Assembly (NCBI GenBank): GCA_009792885.1
Contig: WMCF01000175.1
Location: 403,963-467,962, forward strand
DNA length: 64,000 nt
Origin: Eremophila alpestris peregrina
Taxonomy: Eukaryota > Chordata > Aves > Passeriformes > Alaudidae
Direction: 5' to 3'
Position numbers and translations under genes: made by a program. Positions within the stretch are counted from its first letter, which is position 1. The number at the start of each line of letters is the position of its first letter. Below, one piece after another: positions 23,505 to 32,669 of this stretch. The notes beneath the pieces were generated by a model. The model saw only the letters and a list, made by a program, of their open reading frames with translations, was not told where the DNA came from and made no database searches.

Positions 23505-23511
23505 TTTGCAC
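23505..23511 (+). promoter_or_regulatory. PTEN: miR-19 seed match TTTGCAC, site 1
   Basis: A 7-mer miR-19 site in 'tttttttgcacttgtg'. The human UTR has the same site in the same block. It is the first of three in this UTR. Confidence 0.65.
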
Positions 23512-23759
23512 TTGTGTGGCAACAGAAAAGTCTGCAGTTGGCTAAGAGATGTTTCTGGAAGGTTTTTTCCTGCATTGTGCTGCATGTTTTTTGGATGGGG
23601 CTGGAAGGTGATGCTCGGAAGGGAGCGTGGCCCGTGTGTTCCATACCCATGCACCTTTCCTCAGCATGCTGCCCTAATTCATCCGGGACAATGGGTGAGG
23701 AGTCGCCGCTGTCACTGCTTGTCGTTTGTGCATTTTTCATTTTTTTTAAAAAAGTGTAA

Positions 23760-23767
23760 TGGTGCTA
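23760..23767 (+). promoter_or_regulatory. PTEN: miR-29 seed match TGGTGCTA
   Basis: An 8-mer match to the miR-29 family in the strongly conserved segment 'ggtgctagaaaaggcagcta'. Human PTEN has the same sequence, and miR-29 regulation of PTEN is reported in mammals. Confidence 0.6.
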
Positions 23768-24131
23768 GAAAAGGCAGCTAGAGGGAGTGATTCTGTCCAG
23801 GGGTACAGGAATGAACCTTCACCACACCCACGAGACCCGCGCGACGAAGGGAGACCAGCAATTGGGGTCACGAGAAACAAAGCAAACAAAGCAAAAGGAA
23901 ACACAGCAACAATGACTTAACCATACAAATGTGGAGGCTATCAACTCAAGTAAGAGCTTGAAACAAATGGTTACAAAATTTGACAATGATCTATTGGGAT
24001 TTTTTTTTTCCGAATTGTAATGGCTGCTCCATCTCCTGTGTAATCAAGGCCAGTGCTAAAAGTCAGATGCTCTTAGTGCAAAAACATCAGTCAACATCTT
24101 ACATTTATATTAGTAGTTTTTCAATCATATT

Positions 24132-24138
24132 CCTGCTG
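24132..24138 (+). promoter_or_regulatory. PTEN: miR-214 seed match CCTGCTG
   Basis: A 7-mer match to miR-214-3p, followed by T, which extends pairing to the first microRNA base. It lies in the conserved segment 'cctgctgtg' before 'cttcatgtgctgcctt'. miR-214 targeting of this UTR is established in human. Confidence 0.55.
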
Positions 24139-24171
24139 TGAATACTTCATGTGCTGCCTTGCAAGCTTCTT

Positions 24172-24184
24172 CCCCCCCCCCCCC
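24172..24184 (+). repeat. 13-C homopolymer in the 3' UTR
   Basis: An uninterrupted run of 13 C, where the human UTR has a T-rich stretch instead. It could bind poly(C)-binding proteins in the mRNA but is also a place where sequencing errors in run length are common. Confidence 0.85.
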
Positions 24185-24352
24185 TTCCCCATGAATATAA
24201 AACTATTTTGTAATGGTGCACAGGAAATATCATTGGAGATTCTCCAGGTTAGTGTTTGTTTGGAAGATTTCTGATGCATTTATTCAATCAAACCTCTGTC
24301 AGCTGTTCCACCCCTTTGACCTTACACATTCTATTACAATGAGTTTTGCAGT

Positions 24353-24360
24353 TTTGCACA
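24353..24360 (+). promoter_or_regulatory. PTEN: miR-19 seed match TTTGCACA, site 2
   Basis: An 8-mer miR-19 site within 'gagttttgcagttttgcaca', following the conserved block 'tttgaccttacacattctat'. This is one of the canonical miR-19 sites of mammalian PTEN. Confidence 0.7.
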
Positions 24361-24413
24361 CTTTTTTTTTTTTTTTAAGAAAAAAAAAATGTCATTAACT
24401 GTTAGGGGAGTTT

Positions 24414-24421
24414 TACTTGAA
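24414..24421 (+). promoter_or_regulatory. PTEN: miR-26 seed match TACTTGAA, site 1
   Basis: An 8-mer match to miR-26a/b just after the conserved 'tcattaactgttagg'. It is 54 nt downstream of the 8-mer miR-19 site, near enough to matter for combined repression. Confidence 0.65.
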
Positions 24422-25338
24422 TACTCATTACCTGCAATGTTTCAAAAACGGACATTACACACCAGAGACAGGAAACCAGTGTTGCAGTCAATTCTCAACT
24501 CTGCAAATGAAGATTAAACAGCAGAACTTGTCCCAAATACATTACTATTAAAAAAACCCTTCAAGCCACCCAACAAATGGTTGTTCTGAACCAAGTGGCA
24601 GTGTTGGATTATTTGTTCCTAGGGACACAGCTGAGGGTAGAGCCTGAGTTGACTCAGGAGTCCAGCTGCTGACACGTCCAGATGTGAAGTCACTGCCCAA
24701 ACAGGCTCCTCTAAGTGGGCCATGAACAGCTGACCCCAAATTGATTCCTTTTTTAGAATGTAGTACACACATTCCCCCCCAGTTAATTAACTTCTTGGTG
24801 CTGACATGGAAGTTGATGAGCTGTGTTCTCAGCCAGTGCTGTGTTCTCAGCCAGAATTATGAATGGGATCTGTCAGAGCCCTGTCCAGCAGCATTAATGG
24901 TTGGAATTGGAACCACACAAGGCAGGACTTCCACTAATTACAATTGAACCAAGGTGTAAAGGGCTTTGAAAAAAAAAAATCTTTCTTACCTGGTTTCTGT
25001 TGGTCAATTCTGCTCCTCAGATTCATGATTCTAACTTCTAACAAAGCTGGTAATCCATTTTTGACTTCCAGGTCTCATTAGACTTTAATGGATCAAGGCT
25101 CACAGTGCTCATTGAGCAGGAGGTGGTTTTTTCCCTTGGGAACAGGAATTTTAACCCTTCCCCTCCCAATGGTGTTTCACCCTGTGTGGTTGGGAACAGC
25201 TGGGAGTTGTGTTGGCCTGCCCAGCCCAGCTGCAGCTGCTGGGGTGCAGTTGGGGTGCTGGCCCTGGGATAATCAGGGTGGGATGGTGCAGCTCCAGGGG
25301 GTGACGCCGCCTCGGGAACCAGCACACCACGATGGGCT

Positions 25339-25347
25339 TTTGCACTG
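25339..25347 (+). promoter_or_regulatory. PTEN: overlapping miR-19 (site 3) and miR-148/152 seed matches
   Basis: TTTGCAC (25339-25345) overlaps TGCACTG (25341-25347). The surrounding 'gatgggcttttgcactg' and 'cctttggaatgtgaaggt' match the human UTR. The two microRNA families would compete for the same bases. Confidence 0.62.
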
Positions 25348-25383
25348 CTCTTTTTCCTTTGGAATGTGAAGGTTGGAATGAGG

Positions 25384-25425
25384 GTTTCCTTTTTTTTTTT
25401 TTTAATTTTTCTTTTTTTTTTAATG
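25384..25425 (+). repeat. T-rich tract in the 3' UTR
   Basis: Two T runs separated by 'aatttttc', giving a U-rich mRNA segment of about 40 nt between two conserved blocks. It is a possible ELAV/HuR binding tract. Run length may be imprecise in the assembly. Confidence 0.8.
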
Positions 25426-25490
25426 TTTCGACGTCTTTGAGAAGCCTTGCTTACATTTTATGGTGTAGTCATTGGAAATGGAAAAATGGC

Positions 25491-25530
25491 ATTATATATA
25501 TATATATTATATATATAAATATATATTATA
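25491..25530 (+). promoter_or_regulatory. PTEN: 40-nt A/T-only palindromic tract in the 3' UTR
   Basis: An uninterrupted A/T tract made of alternating TA with two TTA/AAA breaks, able to fold back on itself as RNA. It sits in the block 'ttacattttatggtgtagtc' to 'catactctcc', and the human UTR has a nearly identical tract in the same place. Microsatellite-like sequence is not usually kept over this evolutionary distance. Confidence 0.6.
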
Positions 25531-25742
25531 CATACTCTCCTATACTTTATTTCAGTTACCACCCCCATAGAAGTTGACAAGAATTGCTATGACTGAAAGG
25601 TTTTTTGAGTCCTTATTACAACTTTATTTATGACAGTATTCGTCATTAGCTTGAGCTGCATTCTTGTAGGTAATCTTTCCTTGAGTTTCCAGACTGTATG
25701 CTTCAGCCTGCTGGGATGTGCCAGAGCTTACATGTCTGAAAC

Positions 25743-25750
25743 TACTTGAA
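25743..25750 (+). promoter_or_regulatory. PTEN: miR-26 seed match TACTTGAA, site 2
   Basis: A second 8-mer miR-26 site in the conserved segment 'ttacatgtctgaaactactt' followed by 'gaaggcatcactt'. The human UTR has TACTTGAA at the same place. Confidence 0.65.
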
Positions 25751-26466
25751 GGCATCACTTTGGTAAGAGCTGAACTGTAAAGGCCCTGAAGCATCCCCTG
25801 GGCTTGGGCAGCCCCAGTGAAAAAAAAATCTTTGCCACAGCTCCTCCAGGGCAGCTGTGCAAATCAGCCTCCAGATTCCTCCCCGGGGCACACATTGTAA
25901 ACTGAAGTGGAGTTTACATGCAGCATCAAAATCAGATTGAAAAAAAAAAACCAAAAAACAACCAAACCCCAAAATAAACCCTCCAAATAATGCAAAAAGA
26001 GGATGCTGGTGTGCAAGTTCCATGTTTAGTCCTAGCAAATGTGTGCAATATGTTAACGATGCCTGTGGTTGCCACGAAGTGCCTCGTTTACCTTCTCAAT
26101 ACTGTTGGAAAGTGTCGTGCATGCAGATGGATGGGGTGGGACTGTGCACTAAAAGGGGCTCCAACTGCAGCGTTTTGGCAGAGCTGCCTTTCTCTGCCAC
26201 TTCCAATTTCCAGTCTGTTTTCATATAGCATATATATATATAGATACTAAAAGAAAAAAAAAAAATCAGTCTGTTAAGCAGCCTTACTCTGATTCAGCCT
26301 CTTCAAATACTATTGTGCTGTGCAACAGTGGCTCTGTGTGTAACTGAGAATACACAAAAACCAAGTATGACATGTACAGGATAATGCCTCATACAAATCA
26401 GATGTCCGTTTGTTATTGTGTTTAACAACCCTTTATCTCTTAGTGTTAAAACTCCACTTAAAACTG

Positions 26467-26472
26467 ATTAAA
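26467..26472 (+). terminator. PTEN: PTEN polyadenylation signal ATTAAA
   Basis: A variant hexamer in the conserved 'cttaaaactgattaaagtct', followed within 20-35 nt by a GT-rich downstream element (cactgtgtgggtgtttt, 26486-26502). Cleavage is expected near 26485-26492. After about 26505 the sequence no longer resembles the mammalian mRNA. Confidence 0.75.
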
Positions 26473-26774
26473 GTCTCATTCTTGTCACTGTGTGGGTGTT
26501 TTCTTGCAGTCTCCTGAGCTTGGCAAGCAGCTGAGACGTTGTGCTTGTGAAGCTGTGGAATTTGGAGTGTGCTGCTCTGAGCCAGGGGTGCTCCTCCTGC
26601 ATCCAGGGGTTTGGAGGGAGCTGCAGCTCCACAGCCTGATGTGTTCCAGAGGTTTGAGCAGTGCAGCAGTGGAAGTGCAGATGTGTGCAGGGATATCAGA
26701 CCCTCACTTTGTTGTCCTGGTGAGGGGCAGGGGCACCTCCTGGGGCATCAGAGCACAGGGCCAGGTGCCTGTCC

Positions 26775-27095
26775 CAGGGCCTGAGGAGCTGCAAGAGAGA
26801 TGGAGACAGAGTAATGGCAAGAGATGGAGGGCCAGGACACAGGGAATGGGTTCCCAGTGCCAGAGGGCAGGGCTGGATGGGATCTTGGGCAGGAATTGTT
26901 CCCTGGCAGGGTGGGCAGGCCCTGGCACAGGGTGCCCAGAGCAGCTGGGGCTGCCCCTGGATCCCTGGCAGTGCCCAAGGCCAGGTTGGACATTGGGGCT
27001 TGGAGCAGCCTGGGACAGTGGGAGGTGTCCCTGCACATGGCACTGGATGGGCTTTGAGGTCCCTTCCCACCCAAACCATTCTGGGGATTCTCTAT
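26775..27095 (+). mobile_element. CR1 LINE fragment 0.3 kb past the PTEN poly(A) site
   Basis: Sense CR1, with 'ggcagggctggatgggatct', 'gaattgttccctggcagggt', 'ggcacagggtgcccagagca', 'acattggggcttggagcagc' and the end 'cccacccaaaccattctggg'. It is little diverged from the copies at 58.4 and 63.7 kb. Confidence 0.92.
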
Positions 27096-27230
27096 TTAGT
27101 CTCCAAGAGAACTTCTTTCAAAATGCACCTTATTTCTAAGTTAATGTTGCATCTGGTGCATGATGAGACATGAATCCCACCTGAGAATTCCTAGGGTAGC
27201 TTTACATCGACAGTGAGATGCACTTTCCCT

Positions 27231-27290
27231 ATAGAATCAGGACTGTTAAGGTTGGAAAGGCCCTTTGAGATCACCAGGTCCACTCTAGGA
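27231..27290 (-). mobile_element. old CR1 3'-end remnant
   Basis: About 60 bp: 'atagaatcaggactgttaag', 'gttggaaaggccctttgag' and 'atcaccaggtccact'. This is the antisense start typical of older CR1 subfamilies. It is short and diverged. Confidence 0.6.
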
Positions 27291-30200
27291 CAGCTGCAGT
27301 AGGTAATTCTGGGGTTCCTGTGGCTGCTTGGCTGTTTTCAAACCAGGTTTTCAAGTGGCATTTCAATCCTAGGTGCTGTTCCCTGTTCCCAGGGTTATCC
27401 CTGAGCCTGCAGCAATGAGAGGGATGGGGAGGAGCCAGGGGGCTCTGCTGCACCCCCAAATCGGTGCCTCCAGGTGCCTCCCATTGCTCCTCCTTCCTCC
27501 CCACTGCTGCTGAGGCCAGCATTTGGCTGAACACCTCCAGAAACGTGGAGTTGTGTTGGGACAAGGAAGGTTTGGGTGCTCTGTGAGTGCAGGGTTGGCC
27601 AGGGCAGGGGCACAGGTGAGGGCTTTACACACGTGGTGCTGCCCAAAGTGATAATGCACATTCCCTTGGCTGGGGTCAGCTTGGCTGGCATCCAGAAAAT
27701 GAAAACAGAGTGGGAAGATGCAGAGGAAGCTCAAAGGAGAGGAGTCTGAGCAGGATTCAGAATGATGAGGAACCTCTATAAACACAGAGATCTCTCTCTG
27801 TGAAGGGATTGTGCTCTGGAGGAAGGTCAGAAGTGCTGTGGACAGAGGGTTGTGTTTAACTTTTACACTCTTGTCCCACTGGCTGAAAGTCCCCCAGCAG
27901 TTAAAGGTGGTTTCTAGGCAAAAAATGCTCATTTTTTCCACTTTTTTTTACTTCCCCAAGAGGTGCTGGGTGCCAGCACAGAGGACAAGCCCTGTGCTCC
28001 ACCCCCACACCTGTGGTTCCCAAATCCTCTGAGCCCTCTCCGAGCTCCAGGGCCTGGCTGAGCTTTCCCAGCCACTGGCATCAGCAGGGAGCAGCAGCTC
28101 AGTTCCTTCAGCTCCCTTTTCCAGCCATGGAGGGGTGGTTAATAATTCATTGTGCCTTCTTTTAAAGCTGCAGCAGGGTTATAAATTTCTCTCTTTTAAA
28201 AAGGAAGGATACAGGCAGGAGAATTTGAAGCTATTTTTTTTCTGCAGTTGGTTGAAATGAGTGATGGCCCCTGGCAGTGATGGGGTTTGTGTTGGTCTAG
28301 CCACATTCCCTCAGGTGACCTGGGTGCAGTGGGAGCTGGAATGATTTTTAAAAAGTCCAACAAACCATTCCTATAGACTGAGACTTCATGCAAAAGGGAG
28401 GGAGGTCAAATAAGTAGTCAGCTCAGTGTCTTCTCAAAAACAGAATGTGAATTGCTTCTTTGGCTTCTTGTCACCCTCATTATTGGGTGTCTTCTCAAAC
28501 TCCATCCTTCCACACCTATCCCTGGGAATTCTGCTCCTTTTTTTTTTTTTCTCCTTTTTAAAAATACAATCCTGTGCTAGGCAGATGAGAAAATCACTTT
28601 ATTGTGAACTGATGGGCCTACTAAAATAAAAACCATTACTTATTTCTTTGCCTTTTGCTCCCTGTTCTTTGAGACTTTTCCTAGTTGAGGCTTTTTATGG
28701 CATTTCATTCTTTTTCCACATGTTTCTCCTCATTTTCCACTTATCTTCTGTGCTCTCAAACTTTTCAGCCACTGCTCTGTGCTGCAGTATAGGACAGGTA
28801 ATTATTTTCTGCCTGGGTTTTTTTTTTTTTAGGGTTTTTTGTTTATTTGTTTCTTTGCTTGGTTGTTTTTGTTTGTGATTTTTATTTTTTCTTCTTGTCT
28901 ACCAAGCTTTATGCTGAAGGCATAACAAGGAGAAATGCTTTTAGGTTGCTTTTTTTTTGAAAAAAAAAATAAAGAAGAGCTCTGAGGAACATCAGGGCTG
29001 TGCAGGTTCAGCAGAGGTGTTTGCCTTGGTGAGCTCCTGGTGCTCTGCACAAACCTGGATGTGTTTATCCTCCCTCATGGCAATGATGAGCACATGCACT
29101 GCACTTGTGATGAGCAACCTGAATGAAAAACTTGCTAATGAGCTGCTGGGCTGCACTTTTCAGCTGCTGTATGGGCTACATAAATATTTTAAATATGGGT
29201 TTAGTTGGGTTTATTTTTAATTTTGGGGGCTCCTGTGCTTGGTAATTGACTTTGTCTCCTTAACTAAGCCCTGAAATAGGTGTCATTTTTTCTTCATGAT
29301 TTCACAGAGGAGTTTCAAGCTGATAAAAGGTGATGTTTTAGAGGCTGACCTTTGTGCAATTTAAATTACCCTCTGTGCAATTCAGGCTGCCTTAGGCCCT
29401 GCTGGTGTTTTTTTGGCCTTTGACAAAATAATTGCAGTGTCGAGGTTATGTGGGGTCTGGGAGAGGCTGGGAAATGCAGGGCTGAGGAATTCCAGCAGCC
29501 TGGACAGAGAGATCAGGGCTGCCCCATCCTCCTGTGGCAAGAGGAAAACGGCAGAAGAAAGCTGGAAGGATTCTGTCATGGAAATCTGCAGGAATGAGCC
29601 TTTTAAATGGCAATTAATGAGTTTGGAGGAGAGGGCGGCACAGGCTTTAATGTAAAGCAGGATTTGGTAATGGCACAGTGAAACCTCGTGGGTGGAGGCA
29701 TGGAACTTGTGAGGAAAGGGGTGATGGCACATGTTTGTAGGGATTTGCTGGGGCTTTGCAGGGATGGGGTGGAACAGCTGATGAGAGGTGTCTGAGAGGC
29801 ATCTGCAGGGCGGGAGATGCGTTTGGGAGCTTGGCTTGGGCATCCTTTGCTTTAAAAAGTGTTTGAAACTATGGAAACGGGAGGGCTGACAGCTCCAGAC
29901 TGGAGTTGGGACTGCAACCAGCTTAGGAAAAGGTTGGAATTTGCGTTGGAGGGTGGTAAAGATCACGCAGCAGTGAGAGGAGACTGATCACATCCACTCA
30001 GCAGCACTTAAAGGAGTTATTCCCCTTCCCTGGATATCAGCACTTGGGAAGGATGTGGCTCTTCCCTGGACTCTGAATGTGCAGAGAAGCTGCTCTGGTC
30101 CATGTTTTTGGAGTGTCTGAGGTTCAGTGGTTCTCAGTGTTCACTCACAGGTGGGCACTCTTCAAACCAGGCTTCCTGGAGAAGCTGCAGCCCCCCAGGA

Positions 30201-32435
30201 AAGGGAAAGGGCTGGAAGCAGCTGGGAACCACTGAGCTGAGGGAGCAATGGTAAAAAGCCAAATAGGAAGGTGGGCATTATCATTATCCAGCTTTTCCAT
30301 CATCTTGGCTTTTAATTTGTCTCTTTTGTGATGAAAGGGAGGAAAAGCTTTGCACAAGAGCTCCCAGCTCACAAACTCCCAGTTTGTGCCCTGAAGCAGG
30401 AGAAGGGGTGGCACCCAATGTGTCTGTCCTTTTCTGGGGCTGGGGTCTGTGCTGCAGCACTCCAGGGAATGCTTTGGCTTCCCCTGAAGGTTGAAGCACA
30501 GAAGAAAGATTCTGCAAGGAGCATAATGTGCCACCTTCATCTCCCTGTCAGCTCCTCTGACAAGCTTCATTCCCTGAGAGTAAGATCTGGAGAGTTCATT
30601 GTAGAGGGGCATGATCAGATCTGCCAAACTCTGGCACTCACACAGGATAAAGCTGTACCTGTTGGACAAAAACCTGAGCTTTGGCAAAGCATCTCCTGAG
30701 CCATCTCTGGAAGGCAGCTGGCTGCTGGAGGTGGGAGTATGAATTTCCCTCAGCCAGCCCATTGTTCATGCTGCATCCTTTGTGCCCTTGGTGAAGGTCC
30801 CAGCCTGTGGTCAGGAGCTTGCTCAGGTTTGTGTGCTTTGCAGAGGTTTTCCCTCTCCATCCATCCCCATCCCTCTTCTTCCCTGTCCTCACAGCAAAAA
30901 AAACTGGGAGTAGGGAGCTTTGATCACTTTGGTTCAGGGCAGTGCAAGGGCAGCACTTCAGGCCCCTCTGGGGAGGTGAGGTTTGGTTTTTAGGGTTTTT
31001 TTTTGTTTTAGCCTGAGGTGGCTCTTGGCAGAGAGGTGGGAAGATGCAGCATGAGGGGCTGGATGTGCCCTGGAGTCACTTCCAGGGCTGAGTTAAGCAA
31101 CGTGGCTGGGAAAGGAAATCATTTGGGGGATCTGTGAAGTACAAGACAAGCTGAGAGCAGCTGGGGGCTCTGTGGCAGTACCTGCACCCTCATCCAGGTG
31201 CTGTGGCATGAGCTGACCAAGAACTGCTGCCCAAAAGCCCAATTCCTGCCAGGGTGCTCAAGGTGTGCTTGTGACCCAGGTTAGTGGCTGTGGCCTGATG
31301 TCCTCCCTTCAACACTCACCCTCCCTTGGAAAGGTGCCTTTTTCTGACAGAGCTCATGACCTTTCTGGGATGGAGCACAGTGCCCAGCTGGTCTGTAGCT
31401 GAGCTTTTCACAGCCTGTTTCCTGCAGCAGCTGTGTGGGAGCTGGGTGGTTCCAGCCCCAGGGCAGTGCTCAGACCCCTCTGAGCTCTCAGTTTGATGCT
31501 CTGTACCTGCCTCTCCATCACCCTGCCCCTGAGATGACTCAGAAGTGGCTCTGCTGCTGTGTCTCTGATTTTTGACAAGCCCCTGGGTGCCGGGCTCCTT
31601 TGCACATCTGTTTTTGGGGGCTGCAGGGATTGGTTCCCAGCCGTGCAGGACCGTGCACAGCAGAGCCTGTGAAGTGCTGCCCAAGCCCTCTCTCGCCTCT
31701 TTCCACATGGAGCACTTTCTTAATGAAGAGTTAAGAGACCTCAGGGACCAGATGCAGCTCAGTGATGGAAATAGTTGCACAATAGAGCGTTTGATTAATG
31801 CCTTCTGACTTTTCCAAGAGTCCAAGTGCTCCAGACAAAGCGAGCTTGGCTCAGCTGCAGGGAAGAAGGGAAGGCAAGAGGAGAGGTGAGGAGTCTGAGT
31901 GAAGAGGTGTGAGGGAGGTAAAAGGAGCTGAATGAACACATAACAATATCAAGGAACACCTGAAAGAGAGGAATTGAGTGGCCCAATGCTGACTACTTGC
32001 TTTGGGTGGTTGGTTTTGTGGCTTTATTTAGCTCAGTGTGTTGCTGTAAAGCCTTAAAATGTAAGAGTGACAGTTTTGAATGCACAGCTGGGTAACTGCA
32101 CAACCCTTTGGGCTGCTGGCTCACCAAAATGGGTGTCCTGCCCTGTGGCTGTTCAGGGATGAGTTAAAACAGGGGATGCTCATCTGAGAGCAGCAGAACC
32201 AGCTGAGGGGATTTAGGGACTCCCTGAACCCAGAGTGGTTTGTGTCTTCAGCAACCTTCAACACCTTCATCTTCAGGGCACTGCTGCCATCTCCCCTCAC
32301 ACTGACACATCAACTCTTGGCCTGCTCTGCATCTTTGGATGAGGGGTTTCACTGGGGGGAAAGTGAGGGAACATCTCCTGAGTTCAGCCAGCTGCTCCAG
32401 GTCCTTGTGCTGGAAGAGGCAGTGGAAGGACAAAC

Positions 32436-32669
32436 CCTTCTCCTTCTCCTTCTCCTTCTCCTTCTCCTTCTCCTTCTCCTTCTCCTTCTCCTTCTCCTTC
32501 TCCTTCTCCTTCTCCTTCTCCTTCTCCTTCNNNNNNNNNNNNNNNNNNNNNNNNNNNNNNNNNNNNNNNNNNNNNTCCTTCTCCTTCTCCTTCTCCTTCT
32601 CCTTCTCCTTCTCCTTCTCCTTCTCCTTCTCCTTCTCCTTCTCCTTCTCCTTCTCCTTCTCCTTCTCCT
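32436..32669. repeat. TTCTCC hexanucleotide array with an assembly gap
   Basis: About 190 bp of visible (TTCTCC)n on either side of 45 N, with no interruption in the visible units. One strand is all pyrimidine and the other all purine, with mirror symmetry. It creates spurious open frames (poly-Leu, Ser-Phe, Lys-Glu, Arg, Gly-Glu) in five frames. These are artefacts of the repeat. Confidence 0.97.
32531..32575. other. assembly gap (45 N) inside the TTCTCC array
   Basis: Forty-five Ns in the middle of the hexanucleotide array. The true array length is unknown and probably varies between individuals. Confidence 0.97.

Larger units (their letters stand above)
23032..26490 (+). other. PTEN: PTEN 3' UTR (about 3.46 kb)
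   Basis: Noncoding continuation of exon 9. From memory of human PTEN mRNA, clear blocks of similarity occur at about 23100-23420, 23500-23580, 23690-23970, 24020-24480, 25330-25780 and 25900-26500, in the same order. The block 24480-25330 shows little that I recognise and looks lineage-specific. A/T runs, a 13-C run and microRNA seed matches are listed separately. AATAAA hexamers occur early (23107 and 23116) and at 25973, but the conserved end is the ATTAAA at 26467. The 184-residue open frame starting at 23227 lies in the conserved UTR, has no domain and is not called. Longer isoforms past 26,490 cannot be excluded. Confidence 0.9.
26493..32435. other. intergenic DNA downstream of PTEN, first part
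   Basis: No gene is recognised. It holds a young CR1 at about 26775-27095, an old CR1 remnant at about 27231-27290, T-rich stretches around 28530-28980, and otherwise moderate-GC unique sequence. Open frames up to about 215 residues occur on both strands, but they overlap CR1 or lack any motif or splice structure. The frame at 26492-27139 is largely CR1. Confidence 0.7.

Noticed and set aside
23227..23781. 184-residue frame in the PTEN 3' UTR
   Set aside because: The nucleotide conservation there follows UTR blocks and microRNA sites, not codons. It is Lys/Phe-rich from homopolymers and has no known domain.
26492..27139. 215-residue + strand frame right after the PTEN poly(A) site
   Set aside because: Its second half is the CR1 at 26775-27095, and its start falls inside the downstream polyadenylation element.
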